Notes under the pieces: model-generated | The model's input: the letters and a program-made list of their open reading frames with translations, nothing else | The model's database searches: none | What the model was told of the DNA's origin: nothing | Made by a program: the position numbers and the translations under genes | In this document: positions 1 to 10,638 of the stretch, piece by piece | Numbering within the stretch: the stretch's first letter is position 1 | Layout of the letters: every line of letters begins with the position of its first letter | DNA from: Streptomyces mexicanus | GTDB taxonomy: Bacteria > Actinomycetota > Actinomycetes > Streptomycetales > Streptomycetaceae | Length of the DNA stretch: 64,000 nucleotides | NCBI RefSeq assembly: GCF_902506575.1 | Contig: NZ_LR732544.1 | Location: forward strand, 1,386,330 to 1,450,329 | Direction: 5' to 3'

Positions 1-278
1 GGGCCGGTGAACCACCCCGCCACCAGCCGTGTCCGTCCCAGGCGCTGCCAGAGACGCGCGAGAGCCGACAAGGAGACCCCTTGCGCCCGGACACCCCGGT
101 GGCCGTCATCGTCGACCGCGCCCGTCACGCAGTTCGTCATCGGCTACGCCCGCGCGGCCTGCGGCTTGGCCCTCATGCGTGTGGTGCGCACCGGTCCCGC
201 ACTCCTGGTCGGCTCCGGAGGCAGCCGCAGTCGCTCGACGCCCCGTAGGGCCCTACGACGCCGCGCGGCGGGGCCCGA

Positions 279-620
279 TCAGCCGAACAGTCGGGAACCG
301 AGCGGGTGTCGGCCGTCGAAGCCGGGGAGGACGAGGAATGTCGCACTGGCGGTCGTGGTGGTGAATCGCAGGAGTGCGTCGGAGGCTTCCATGTGGGTGA
401 GGGTGGCGGTGAAGGTCCGCAGGTCGTTCTGGAAGCTGATGAAGAGCAAGCCGGGGGCGGGCTCGTCGATGCTGTAGGAGCGGCGGAGCATGAGGCCGAC
501 ACCGACCACGGTGGGGTTGGCCCTGCGCGCATGGGCGTCCGCGGGAACGAGATAGCGGCCGTCCTGCTCCCCGGCCCTGACCCGACGGAGCGGGCGGCCA
601 GCACTCCCCAGGACAGCGCG
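279..620 (-). pseudogene. DyP-type peroxidase, C-terminal remnant
   Basis: An open minus-strand frame ending at 279 encodes only the C-terminal part of a dye-decolorizing (DyP) heme peroxidase. Visible landmarks in order are a PADAH-R segment followed by LRRSYS, a GLLFISFQ strand, then SDALLRF, a TASATFLVLPG stretch and a terminal PLGSRLF. These match the end of the family in order and spacing. The N-terminal two thirds, with the GxxDG motif and distal-face residues, are absent. No start codon with a ribosome binding site is visible, and the coherent similarity fades near 620. About 100 residues remain against roughly 300-400 in a full enzyme, so this is a decayed fragment. Family assignment is from remembered motifs. 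Confidence 0.55.
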
Positions 621-753
621 GTCGACGGCATACGCGCCGTGCGGACCGCCGCTCGCCGGTGGATCATCCGGTGGTTACCCACGTTGGTGGCTATCGGTGG
701 CGCTGGGGCCTTCCTAGCCTGATCCCACTCAACGGCTGGAGCGGGAGTAGACA

Positions 754-2681
<1,928 letters not shown>

Positions 2682-2685
<4 letters not shown>

Positions 2686-3260
2686 CAGTCGCCGTGATCG
2701 CGGGCGCGCCGGGATCCGGCAAGGGCACGCAGGCCTCGGCACTGGCGAAGCGGCTCGGTGGCCTTCACGTCTCGACCGGCGACCTCTTCCGCGAACATCT
2801 GGCCCGGAACACGCAACTGGGCCGGCTGGCACGAACCTACCTCGACGCCGGCCGCTACGTGCCCGACGACGTCACCAACGGCATGCTCCGTGACGCCGTC
2901 ACTCAGCAGGACGTTGCTGTCCCGCTCGTGCTGGACGGTTACCCGCGCACCGAAAAGCAGGTCGCGTTCCTCGACATGCTGCTCGCCGAGTCCGGCCGAC
3001 AGGCTCCCGCGGTGGTCACACTCGTCGTCGAGACGGAGGAACTCGTCCGTCGTCTCGCCCGCCGGGCTCTGCTGGAGAACCGTTCCGACGACACGGAGAA
3101 CGTCATCCGGAAGCGGCAGGCTGTCTACCTCGCGCAGACGGCACCGATCCTGAGGATCTACCGGCAGCGTGGCAAGCTGCGGGAGGTCGACGGTACGGGC
3201 ACCGTCGAGGAGGTCGCCGATCGGATCGACGGCGCCCTGACCGCCCTGTGCGCCGGTTGA
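2682..3260 (+). CDS. adk: Adenylate kinase, short form
   Basis: Interconverts AMP + ATP and 2 ADP. The 192-residue protein carries the P-loop GAPGSGKGT at residues 8-16, the STGDLFR nucleotide-binding segment, and the LDGYPRT motif that opens the AMP site. The LID is short and has no zinc-binding cysteines, as in short bacterial adenylate kinases. It begins inside the acs stop codon (ATGA overlap), with GGAGGAG just upstream within acs. Acetyl-CoA synthetase releases AMP, so coupling to a kinase that returns AMP to ADP makes metabolic sense. This is probably a second, pathway-dedicated copy, since the housekeeping adk of streptomycetes lies in the ribosomal-protein region; that is inference. 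Confidence 0.85.
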
Positions 3261-3270
3261 CGGCGGAACG

Positions 3271-4035
3271 TCAGTCGGCGGTCCGATGGCGGTAGGCGTG
3301 AACAGCCTCCTGTCGAGTGCGGGCGCCGAGGCGCGCCATCAGTGCCCGCATGTACGTCTTGACCGTCTGCTCGGTCAGGCCCAGATGGGCAGCGATCTCG
3401 GCGTTACGCAGGCCACGCTCCACCAGGAGCAGGACCTGACGCTGACGTGGCGTGAGCGGCTCACCGGGGACGGGCGCTGCGGCCGACTCGCCGAGCAGTG
3501 CGAGCAGTGCCGCCCGGGTCTCGGCATCCCTCGTGGAGCGTGCGATCTCACGGATGCGCTGCGCGTGGTGAGTGGGCAACGCATCCGGGTGCCGGTCCAG
3601 GTCTTCGCGGGCGGTGATCCGCAGCGAGATCGAGTCGGCCACGGTCACCAGGCGCCTGACCGTGGCCGAGGTCAGCGCCGCGGGCCTGCGGGTCGCCGCG
3701 TACAGGAGGCCGCAGATCCGGTCCCCGCGCATCAGCGGCGCGGCAGCCAGACCCACCACGCCCTCGCCGAGCACCGGCCCGTCGTAGTCATGCGTGATAC
3801 CGGGATCGTGCTCGTAACACCGGACGGCCAACGGCTGACGCTCGGCGAGCACTCGACCGCCCAGACCCCTTAGCGGCCGGATGATCATCGACGTCAGGGC
3901 CGTCGTGGCACCCCCCGCACACACGGACACCGGGACACACGTGTCGCCGAATCCGCCGAACACCAAAGTGATCTCGCCGCTGCGAAGCGAACCGGCGGCG
4001 TGGGCGAGCAGATGCGTGTCCGAGACTCGAGACAT
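3271..4035 (-). CDS. GAF-LuxR family transcriptional regulator
   Basis: Probable DNA-binding regulator of about 254 residues. The N-terminal half resembles a GAF-type sensory domain (for example a GEGVVGLAAAPLM segment). The C-terminal 65 residues form a LuxR/GerE helix-turn-helix: LTPRQRQVLLLVERG, then the recognition region NAEIAAHLGLTEQTVKTY and a basic tail. I chose the ATG at 4035, preceded by a GGTGG run; the frame is open to 4131, so a start 32 codons upstream is possible. It converges with acs-adk, whose end is only ten bases away, and lies next to the mycofactocin locus, making either a possible target. No ligand can be inferred. Confidence 0.75.
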   Translation of the reverse strand: MSRVSDTHLLAHAAGSLRSGEITLVFGGFGDTCVPVSVCAGGATTALTSMIIRPLRGLGGRVLAERQPLAVRCYEHDPGITHDYDGPVLGEGVVGLAAAPLMRGDRICGLLYAATRRPAALTSATVRRLVTVADSISLRITAREDLDRHPDALPTHHAQRIREIARSTRDAETRAALLALLGESAAAPVPGEPLTPRQRQVLLLVERGLRNAEIAAHLGLTEQTVKTYMRALMARLGARTRQEAVHAYRHRTAD

Positions 4036-4206
4036 GATCACCACCGCTGCGTCAGGACCTGGGCCGCTTCCGCACCACAGCCTGCCGTCGACAGGGCAGG
4101 CGCGAAGGCGGCTCTCACCACCTTCGGGCATGGCCGCGGCAGGGGAAAGCGTCAGATGGCGGGACCTTCCGCCTCATGCTTCGCCATATGGCGGAAGCCA
4201 TCAGCC

Positions 4207-4839
4207 TCATCCCCGGGGTGGAGAGCCGCGGAAGCCGCTTTGGAGTTCCCGCATGGCGGTATCCAGCAGCTCGGTCAGATCAGCGTTCTGGTCGGCGAGC
4301 CACTGCTCGTAGGCCGCGATGCACGTGGCCAGGGTGGCGTACCCGACCTGTCGGGGCAGCAGCGCGTCCTGTGGCTGACCGGTCCGATCTGCGACGAAGG
4401 CAGTGACGACCTGCCGCCAGGAGGCGTACCGGAGCGTTGAGTCGGCCTGCAGTGCCGGCACGCGAAGGATGAGTTCCATGCGCCGGCGATGCCAGGGCAC
4501 ATCGGCAGGGTCGAACCGGTTGAACGAGACCACCGCCTCACGGAGGGCGTCCATCATCGGAACCTCGCGCGGGCAGGCGCCGAGCAGTTCGCGCAGGCGC
4601 GCCAGTTGGCCGTCGAAGTCTCCCCACACCAGGTCGTTCTTCGACGCGTGGTACCGGAAGAAGGTACGACGGCTGATCCCGGCAGCTGCTGCGATGTCGT
4701 CGACGGTGGTCTGCTCGAATCCTTTACTCGCGAACAGCTCGAACGCCAGAGCCTCGAGCCGGTCACGAGACGTAACGGACGGCCGCCCGATCCGCGACGC
4801 GGGTGTGCCCACTCTCGTGGTCGATCTTGACGCAGCCAT
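4207..4839 (-). CDS. mftR: Mycofactocin system TetR-family regulator MftR
   Basis: TetR-family repressor of about 210 residues. The N-terminal helix-turn-helix reads FASKGFEQTTVDDIAAAAG followed by ISRRTFFRYHASKNDLVWGD; this, with the later WHRRRMELIL and LRYASWR segments, is typical of MftR, which represses mycofactocin genes and responds to long-chain acyl-CoA in mycobacteria (family knowledge). The ATG at 4839 was chosen because GAGGGGAAGAG lies just upstream; the open frame continues to 4884. It is 80 bases behind mftF on the same strand, so it is probably the last gene of the mft transcript. In many genomes mftR sits upstream of mftA instead. Its likely operator is the palindrome at 10390-10406. 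Confidence 0.85.
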   Translation of the reverse strand: MAASRSTTRVGTPASRIGRPSVTSRDRLEALAFELFASKGFEQTTVDDIAAAAGISRRTFFRYHASKNDLVWGDFDGQLARLRELLGACPREVPMMDALREAVVSFNRFDPADVPWHRRRMELILRVPALQADSTLRYASWRQVVTAFVADRTGQPQDALLPRQVGYATLATCIAAYEQWLADQNADLTELLDTAMRELQSGFRGSPPRG

Positions 4840-4919
4840 CCCGTCTCTTCCCCTCTGACCACGCTCCACCCGGCCTCTTCGCATCCGGCGACCGCTGTCA
4901 TCCTCCCGGCAGAGTGAGC

Positions 4920-6401
4920 TTACCGAGCCTGGCTCGTTCGCCCCTGGGGAGAAGCCTTCCGTGCGGGCTGCCGTTGCGGCGTCCGGGGGTTCAGGACCAT
5001 GCGGGGGCGCAGGGCTGCTGTGGAGCGTCCCCTGAGGGCGGAGATCCAGACGCCGGCGCCGTAGGCGAGGTCGTCGAGGCGGCGGGCGATGCCGTACCGG
5101 ATCGGGTCGAGGCGGGTCGTGCCGCGGCGGTACTCGAGCGCGATGTCAGTGATCGCCGCCAGGACCGTGGCACGGCGCATACGGCGTGAGGCCAGACAGC
5201 CGATGACGGTGAGCGGCCACCAGTGGCGGGTGAGCAGCGCAGAGCCTTGCGCCACAGCGGATACGGTGCCGTCGGCAGTAAGCCGTGTGGCGTGACGGGC
5301 AGGATGGGCGGGGTCTTTCAGCTTCCTGGCGATACGGGCTGTGGCGACGGCCCAGGCGGTGCCGGCGACGGGCAGGGACCAGCGGCGCTGGGCGAACAGG
5401 GCGAGGACCAGTGCCGTGCTCCACGGGGCCAGCACGACGGGAGCGATGTTCTGTGGGTGACGCTGGGCGAGAGGGTGGGCACCGGTGCCGTAGACGGCCT
5501 TCCGTGCGAACCAGTCGCCCATGTGTGCCCGGTGTTCGTGGGCGGCTTCGACGGATGGTTCGTACCTGATGGGCCAGCCGTCCCGGACCAGGCGCCAGCA
5601 CAGATCGACGTCTTCGCCCACGCGCATGCGTTCGTCGAAGCCGCCGGTCTCGGTGAGGATGTCGACGCGCGCGACCATGCAGGCGCTGGGGGCCCAGGAC
5701 ACCGGTGTGCCGGGACGGACAGCGGCCGGATGCGCCCCCAGGTCGAGGGATGACCGGGTGCTCTCGTAGCGGCCGAGCCAGCCGGGCGCCTCGGTGGTGG
5801 CCAGCCCTGTGATTCTGGGTACGGCCATGGCGACCTGGGGGTCGGCGAAGTGCCGCAGCAGGGTGGGCACCGTCTCGGCTGTCAGCACGATGTCGGAGTC
5901 GATGAAGGCCACATAGGGGGTGCTGACATGGCGTAGCCCGGCGTTGCGCGCACCTGCCGGTCCCAGGTTGACCGGCAGGGCGACCATGTGCGCGTGGTGC
6001 CGTGCGGCGACGGCGTTGATCAGGTCCGGGCGGCGTGAGGCGTCGTCCACGACGATGACCGGGCTGCCCGAGGGGATGCTGTCCAGGAGCCGGGCCAGTT
6101 GGTGGGCACGGTCGCGGACCGGGATCACATACGTGCAGCTGGGATCGTCGCCATCGCGGCGTCCGGGGTGGCACGGCAGGGCGTGGACGGCCGGATGGGC
6201 CAGGCCGGACTCCAGCAAACGGTCGGCGAGGGCCGCGCTCGCCGCATCCCGCACGTACACCGTGCGCCCGGTCAGCAGCGGTCGCGCTCGGGGAGCGAGC
6301 CGGATCAGCCGGGTCGGGTTTCCGCCGAGGAGGGCCCGGCCGTCGTCGAGCACACGGGTGTGCCGGTCGAGGACGACCACGAATCCGTGGGGAAGTGTCA
6401 T
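4920..6401 (-). CDS. mftF: Mycofactocin glycosyltransferase MftF
   Basis: Family 2 glycosyltransferase that adds glucose units to the mycofactocin core, giving the oligoglycosylated cofactor. The 493-residue protein opens with the MftF-specific N-terminal region (LLGGNPTRLIRL), then has the GT-A fold: SCTYVIPVRDR, the VVDDAS nucleotide-sugar strand, the metal-binding FIDSDI (DxD-like) segment, and the acceptor-side motif GEDVDLCWRLV near residue 270. Hydrophobic and basic stretches follow in the C-terminal half. The ATG at 6401 overlaps the mftE stop by four bases (ATGA), which decides the start over an ATG at 6422. Confidence 0.9.
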   Translation of the reverse strand: MTLPHGFVVVLDRHTRVLDDGRALLGGNPTRLIRLAPRARPLLTGRTVYVRDAASAALADRLLESGLAHPAVHALPCHPGRRDGDDPSCTYVIPVRDRAHQLARLLDSIPSGSPVIVVDDASRRPDLINAVAARHHAHMVALPVNLGPAGARNAGLRHVSTPYVAFIDSDIVLTAETVPTLLRHFADPQVAMAVPRITGLATTEAPGWLGRYESTRSSLDLGAHPAAVRPGTPVSWAPSACMVARVDILTETGGFDERMRVGEDVDLCWRLVRDGWPIRYEPSVEAAHEHRAHMGDWFARKAVYGTGAHPLAQRHPQNIAPVVLAPWSTALVLALFAQRRWSLPVAGTAWAVATARIARKLKDPAHPARHATRLTADGTVSAVAQGSALLTRHWWPLTVIGCLASRRMRRATVLAAITDIALEYRRGTTRLDPIRYGIARRLDDLAYGAGVWISALRGRSTAALRPRMVLNPRTPQRQPARKASPQGRTSQAR

Positions 6402-7225
6402 GGGCGCGCGGCTTCCGTGCATGGAGCAGGTGGGGCGGGGCGGTACGAAGCCGGGTCGCGGTGCGGAGTGCGGCGCGATGCGGGATCGGTGAGTCGGCCC
6501 CGCGCATCCGTTCGGCCTGCGGCGATCCGACGCACAGCGGTGGTCACCATCGTCTCGAACAAGGCCCGGCCCTCCTCGGCCGTGGCACCGGTCGGGTCTC
6601 CGAGCACTCCCGAAGGGGAGACCGCACGGACGCCTCGCGACACCAGCTCCGGCATGAGGACGGCCAGAGGACGGGTGTCGCCGATGACCGCCTCGTGAAG
6701 AAGGACGTCGCCGGGGGCCAGGTGCAGCATCACGGAGGTCTCCGTGCGGCCTGCGTGCGCGTCACTGCCCGGTGTCTCGCAGCCGAGCCACGCCACGTCG
6801 TGGCCCTCGTCGCGGAGTTGGCCGACGGCCGCGTCGAGCGTGGGTACGTTCCCACCGTGGCCGTTGACGAAGACGGTGCGGCCCGCCCACAGTGACAACG
6901 ACCGCACGGTCTCCACCAGGACGACGCGCAGCGCGTCGTGCCCGATGGAGACCGTTCCTGGGAAGTCCGCGTGCTCGCCGCTGGCGCCGTAGGCGATGGT
7001 CGGTGCCGACAGCACGGGCTGGTCCGGTCGGCCTGCCGTCAGCCGCTCCGCCGTCGTCTGCGCCACGCTGTGAGCGATGACGCTGTCGGTGTCCAGCGGC
7101 AAGTGCGGCCCGTGTTGCTCGGTCGAGCCGACGGGAACCAGCACCAGCGCGTCGGCTGTGACGGCCGGCCACGCCGAGCGCGCCAAGTGCCGTGAGGCTT
7201 CCGGCGGTTTCCGGTGCGACGGCAT
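6398..7225 (-). CDS. mftE: Mycofactocin precursor peptide peptidase MftE (creatininase family)
   Basis: Metal-dependent peptidase that cleaves the MftC-modified MftA precursor and releases the Val-Tyr-derived AHDP core. The 275-residue creatininase-fold protein shows the metal-ligand motif GSTEQHGPHLPLDTD near residues 32-46 and the NGHGGN signature in the middle. A proline/arginine-rich tail of about 35 residues, unusual for the family, overlaps the start of mftF. The ATG at 7225 is two bases after the mftD stop, giving tight operon packing in the order D-E-F. Confidence 0.88.
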   Translation of the reverse strand: MPSHRKPPEASRHLARSAWPAVTADALVLVPVGSTEQHGPHLPLDTDSVIAHSVAQTTAERLTAGRPDQPVLSAPTIAYGASGEHADFPGTVSIGHDALRVVLVETVRSLSLWAGRTVFVNGHGGNVPTLDAAVGQLRDEGHDVAWLGCETPGSDAHAGRTETSVMLHLAPGDVLLHEAVIGDTRPLAVLMPELVSRGVRAVSPSGVLGDPTGATAEEGRALFETMVTTAVRRIAAGRTDARGRLTDPASRRTPHRDPASYRPAPPAPCTEAARP

Positions 7226-7227
7226 GG

Positions 7228-8427
7228 TCAGCCCACGGAGCCGGCGGTGCGTGGAGCGCCGAGGACACGTGTGAAGCCGTCCGGGATGACCAGGTCGTCC
7301 GGCGACAGTTCGTGGACCGAGGAGTGCCCGAGGCCGAGTACGGCGGAGTCGAGTCCGCCGCGCAGGATGTCCAGGACGTTCTCCACGCCCGCCTGCCCGT
7401 TGGCGGCCAGACCCCACAGGTAGGCGCGGCCGATGAGAACCGCCCGCGCGCCCAGGGCCAGTGCCTTCGCGACGTCGCCGCCGCGGCGGACACCGCCGTC
7501 GAGGAGGACCTCGATCTCGTCGCCCACAGCCTCGACGATGGAGGGCAGCAAGCGGATGGACGCCGGTGTGGTGTCGAGGTTGTTGCCGCCGTGGTTCGAC
7601 ACCGATATGCCGGACACGCCGACGTCGACGGCCCGCTTGGCGTCGTCGACCCGGGACACGCCCTTGAGCAGGAACGGGCCGCCCCACTCCTCACGCATCC
7701 ACTTGACGTCGTCCCACGTGGGCGGCGTCGTCTGCATCCACTCCCCGTACGCGCCGAAGAACGTGGGCGCCTTCCCACCGGGCGGCTGCAGGTTCGGCGT
7801 GGTCAGGTCCGGGATCCGGCCGGACTTGGCGAACGTCCACAGCCAGCGCGGGTGAGGCAGGACGTTCGGCGCCAGCTTGACCATCGTCTTGAGGTCGATC
7901 CTCTCCGGGATCGCCGGGCTGCCCCAGTCACGACCGTGGGAGAAGGACCAGTCCAGGGTGGCGATGAGCGCCTTCGCCCCGGCGGCCCGCGCCCGTTCCA
8001 TGCGCTGCGCCATGGCCTCCCTCGTACCGGTCCAGTACATCTGGTAGAAGGTGTTCGGGTTGGCCTCGGCGACCTCTTCGACCGGTTTGCTGGCGAAGGA
8101 GCTCAGACCCATGATCACGCCGCGGTTCGCCGCGGCGCGGGCGACCGCGACCTCGCCGTCGGGGTGGACGGCCTGCACGCCCGTCGGCGAGATCACCACC
8201 GGGATCGCGGACTCCACCCCGAGCACGGTCGTGGAAAGATCCCGCTGCGCATGGTGCCCCACGACGCGCGGGGCGAAGCCCAGTTCGGCAAAGGCTCCGG
8301 TGTTGTCGTCGAGGGTACGGCCTCGTTCCGAGCCGGCCACCAGTGCCCCGTACACGGTGCTCGGCAGGTACTTCTTGGCGCGGCGTTGAGCCTCCGCGAC
8401 GGTTTCGAACCAGGGATTACGGCCCAT
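7228..8427 (-). CDS. mftD: Premycofactocin synthase MftD (FMN alpha-hydroxyacid dehydrogenase family)
   Basis: FMN enzyme that oxidatively deaminates AHDP to premycofactocin, the redox-active form. The 399-residue protein is a full TIM-barrel of the lactate dehydrogenase / glycolate oxidase family: SPTGVQAVHPDGE, YQMYWTG, the central FLLKGV strand with its catalytic-side lysine, the active-site histidine in SVSNHGGNNLD, and the phosphate-binding LLDGGVRRGGD and GARAVLIGRAYLWGL strands. It starts 114 bases after the mftC stop, the largest gap inside the operon. The upstream sequence has only a weak GAGAAAGAG ribosome site. Confidence 0.9.
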   Translation of the reverse strand: MGRNPWFETVAEAQRRAKKYLPSTVYGALVAGSERGRTLDDNTGAFAELGFAPRVVGHHAQRDLSTTVLGVESAIPVVISPTGVQAVHPDGEVAVARAAANRGVIMGLSSFASKPVEEVAEANPNTFYQMYWTGTREAMAQRMERARAAGAKALIATLDWSFSHGRDWGSPAIPERIDLKTMVKLAPNVLPHPRWLWTFAKSGRIPDLTTPNLQPPGGKAPTFFGAYGEWMQTTPPTWDDVKWMREEWGGPFLLKGVSRVDDAKRAVDVGVSGISVSNHGGNNLDTTPASIRLLPSIVEAVGDEIEVLLDGGVRRGGDVAKALALGARAVLIGRAYLWGLAANGQAGVENVLDILRGGLDSAVLGLGHSSVHELSPDDLVIPDGFTRVLGAPRTAGSVG

Positions 8428-8541
8428 GATGCGGCTCTTTCTCGGGAGTGGATGTGCGGGGCAGTGACGATTCGGCGACCTGCCCGAACGACAGGGGGAG
8501 CGGTGCCACGCGTCGCGAGCCCGGCGTGATCGACGAGACCC

Positions 8542-9792
8542 CTAGGTGAAGCTCGTGCCGGCCAGCGGGTCCTCGGCGCAGTCGCTGACCGGCGGCCGGT
8601 TCAGACCCGGGCGGCGTGTGAGAACCAGATCCACGGCGCCGGGACGCCGCTGGGGTGCAGTGCGGTGCGAGTGGTCGCCGGACGGCTTCGGAAGGTGGCC
8701 TCGCTCCTTCGGGCGTCGAGCCAGCAAGTGCTCGCCATGTCCTTGGACGCATTCGGGGTCGGGGCCGTCCAGCGGCAGCCCGGTGAAGAACTTCGCCGCC
8801 ATACAGCCGCCCTTGCAGGTGTCGTAGAACGCGCACGAGGCGCACGCGCCACCGCTCTGCGGCTCGCGCAGGCTCCGGAACAGCTCCGACTCCCGCCATA
8901 CCTCGGCGAAGCCGCCCGGCCGGCGAACGTTGCCCGCGAGGAACTCGTCGTGGATCGCGAACGGGCACGCGTACACGTCCCCGACCGGGTCGATGAGGCA
9001 CACCACGCGGCCGGCCCCGCACAGGTTCAGACCCGGCAACGCCTTCCCGTACGCCGACAGGTGGAAGAAGGAGTCACCCGTGAGCACACGGTCGCCGTGT
9101 GCCACCAGCCAGTCGTACAGCTGCCGCTGCTGCTCCGGGAGCGGATGCAGTTCGTCCCACACGTCCGCGCCACGGCCGGAAGGGCGCAGCCGGGTCAACC
9201 GCAGCTGAGCACCGTAGCGGTCCGCGAGGGCCTTGAACTCGTCCATCTGCGGGATGTTGTGCCGGGTGCACACGACGGAGAGTTTGAAGTTCTTCATTCC
9301 GGCGTCGGCCAGATTGCGCATCGCGCGCAGCGCCGTGTCGTAGGAACCCGGGCCGCGCACCGCGTCGTTGACCTCGGCGGTCGCCCCGTCCAGCGAGATC
9401 TGGACGTCCACGTAGTCGTTGCGGGCCAGCCGCTGTGCGACCTCGGGCGTGATCCGCACGCCGTTCGTGGAGAACTTGACGCCGACGTGGTGCGCGGTGG
9501 CGTAATCGAGCAGTTCGAAGAAGTCGGGGCGGACCGTTGGCTCGCCTCCGCCGATGTTGACGTAGAAGACCTGCATGGCCTCCAGTTCGTCGATGACGGC
9601 CTTGGCCTCTGCCGTGGTCAGCTCGCGTGGGTCGCGCCGGCCGGAACTGGACAGGCAGTGGGTGCACGAGAGGTTGCAGGCGTAGGTGAGTTCCCAGGTC
9701 AGGCAGATCGGTGCGTCAAGGCCGTACTCGAAGAGGTCCACCAGGCGCGACGCGGCCGGCGCGGGCATCGCCTTCTGCGGAGCTGCGGTCAT
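8542..9792 (-). CDS. mftC: Mycofactocin radical SAM maturase MftC
   Basis: Radical SAM/SPASM enzyme that decarboxylates the C-terminal Tyr of MftA and cross-links it to Val. The catalytic [4Fe-4S] cluster cysteines are C39, C43 and C46 in CNLSCTHC; the GGGEP SAM motif follows. The C-terminal half has the SPASM cysteines (NLCGAGR, YACPF, GGACASCAFYDTCKGGC). At 416 residues it is longer than the usual 340-390: after the last conserved cysteine there is a basic, proline-rich tail of about 65 residues that looks unconserved. Its ATG overlaps the mftB stop by four bases, matching the known need of MftC for MftB. Confidence 0.93.
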   Translation of the reverse strand: MTAAPQKAMPAPAASRLVDLFEYGLDAPICLTWELTYACNLSCTHCLSSSGRRDPRELTTAEAKAVIDELEAMQVFYVNIGGGEPTVRPDFFELLDYATAHHVGVKFSTNGVRITPEVAQRLARNDYVDVQISLDGATAEVNDAVRGPGSYDTALRAMRNLADAGMKNFKLSVVCTRHNIPQMDEFKALADRYGAQLRLTRLRPSGRGADVWDELHPLPEQQRQLYDWLVAHGDRVLTGDSFFHLSAYGKALPGLNLCGAGRVVCLIDPVGDVYACPFAIHDEFLAGNVRRPGGFAEVWRESELFRSLREPQSGGACASCAFYDTCKGGCMAAKFFTGLPLDGPDPECVQGHGEHLLARRPKERGHLPKPSGDHSHRTAPQRRPGAVDLVLTRRPGLNRPPVSDCAEDPLAGTSFT

Positions 9793-10067
9793 GGAGTTTC
9801 CCTTTCGATGACCATCGACGACTGGACGAGCGCGGTCAGGGCCTGCCCGTACCGGGGCACTTCCCGGTCGTCGACGCCGGCGGCCAGACAGGCCGCTCGC
9901 GCGCTGGGGGCCGTTGCAAGCGCCTGCACAACGGCGAGCAGCCTGCGGTCCTTGAGGAAGGAGAGTTTGCGGGTACCGAAGTGGTAAAGCAGCGCACCGA
10001 AGGGTTCCGGCCGTACCGAGACCTGCGGGTGCAGGTCCCAGGCACGATCCAGGTCCAATGTGGCCAT
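9789..10067 (-). CDS. mftB: Mycofactocin peptide chaperone MftB
   Basis: Small PqqD-like RiPP recognition element that binds the MftA leader and presents it to MftC. The 92-residue protein contains the family segment LHPQVSVRPEPFGALLYHFG followed by KLSFLK and a winged-helix-like C-terminal part. The ATG at 10067, eight bases after the mftA stop, gives the usual family N-terminus (MATLDLDRAWDLHP). The frame also contains an ATG at 10091 that would overlap mftA. No strong ribosome site is visible, so translation is probably coupled to mftA upstream and to mftC downstream (ATGA overlap). Confidence 0.88.
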   Translation of the reverse strand: MATLDLDRAWDLHPQVSVRPEPFGALLYHFGTRKLSFLKDRRLLAVVQALATAPSARAACLAAGVDDREVPRYGQALTALVQSSMVIERETP

Positions 10068-10075
10068 CGCGCGGC

Positions 10076-10204
10076 CTAGTAGACGCCGCACATGCCGTCG
10101 ATCGAGACTTCCTCGATCAGGGCATCGCCTTCGATGAGCGCCTCGGGCGAGGTGGTCTGGTCGGCGTGGTTCTGCTCGGCCTCGGCGGAGTTGAACTCGT
10201 TCAT
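10076..10204 (-). CDS. mftA: Mycofactocin precursor peptide MftA
   Basis: Ribosomally made precursor of the redox cofactor mycofactocin. It is 42 residues long, acidic, and ends in the invariant core IDGMCGVY; the last two residues, Val-Tyr, become the cofactor after MftC, MftE and MftD action. The leader part (EALIEGDALIEEVS) is what MftB binds in the characterised system. The ATG at 10204 has GAGGGAG eight to nine bases upstream. It is the first gene of the minus-strand operon and is divergent from mftG. Confidence 0.95.
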   Translation of the reverse strand: MNEFNSAEAEQNHADQTTSPEALIEGDALIEEVSIDGMCGVY

Positions 10205-10638
10205 GCGGTTCTCCCTCGGAGTGCGGAAGTTGTACGGGCGGTTCTCGATCTCGGGGTGCGGAAGGAAGTGATCGCGGAACCTGCGTGCGACACAGTCCGC
10301 GTGCGTGGAGCGAACTGCGGGCAGGAAAGCCGAGCCCGCTCGGGGTGAGAAGCTTCGCCGACCCCGTCGTTCAGACACCGGCGAGAATATTGGCATGGGG
10401 TGCCAAAAGGAAGGTGTCGAGCAGCGGCAATTTCGCGTACCGCGGCACGTCGGGCGTGCACGCCCCTCTCCCCAACCGGTCCGACCAGCGAAAACCCAAC
10501 TGACGCCGGTGCAGGGGCGGCCGCCGACTTCGTTTCGCGACGATCGCGAGGGCTTGCGTTCCGCCACCGGGGGCCGCAGGATTGCGTGCTCATGGAACAG
10601 ATCCGTCTCCCCTTTCGCATCGCCGCGGCACGGCTTTC
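10205..10638. promoter_or_regulatory. Divergent mftA/mftG intergenic region
   Basis: This 434-base region holds no convincing gene. It should contain the mftA promoter (leftward) and the mftG promoter (rightward). I see the inverted repeat annotated at 10390-10406 and an imperfect direct repeat, 10205-10229 and 10238-10264, that duplicates the sequence around the mftA ribosome binding site. No clear -35/-10 pair could be assigned. Confidence 0.6.
10390..10406. promoter_or_regulatory. Candidate MftR operator palindrome
   Basis: The sequence TTGGCA-TGGGG-TGCCAA is a perfect 6-bp inverted repeat with a five-base spacer, about 185 bases upstream of mftA and 230 bases upstream of mftG. Size and symmetry fit a TetR-family dimer, and MftR is encoded in the locus. 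That MftR binds here is inference. Confidence 0.5.
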
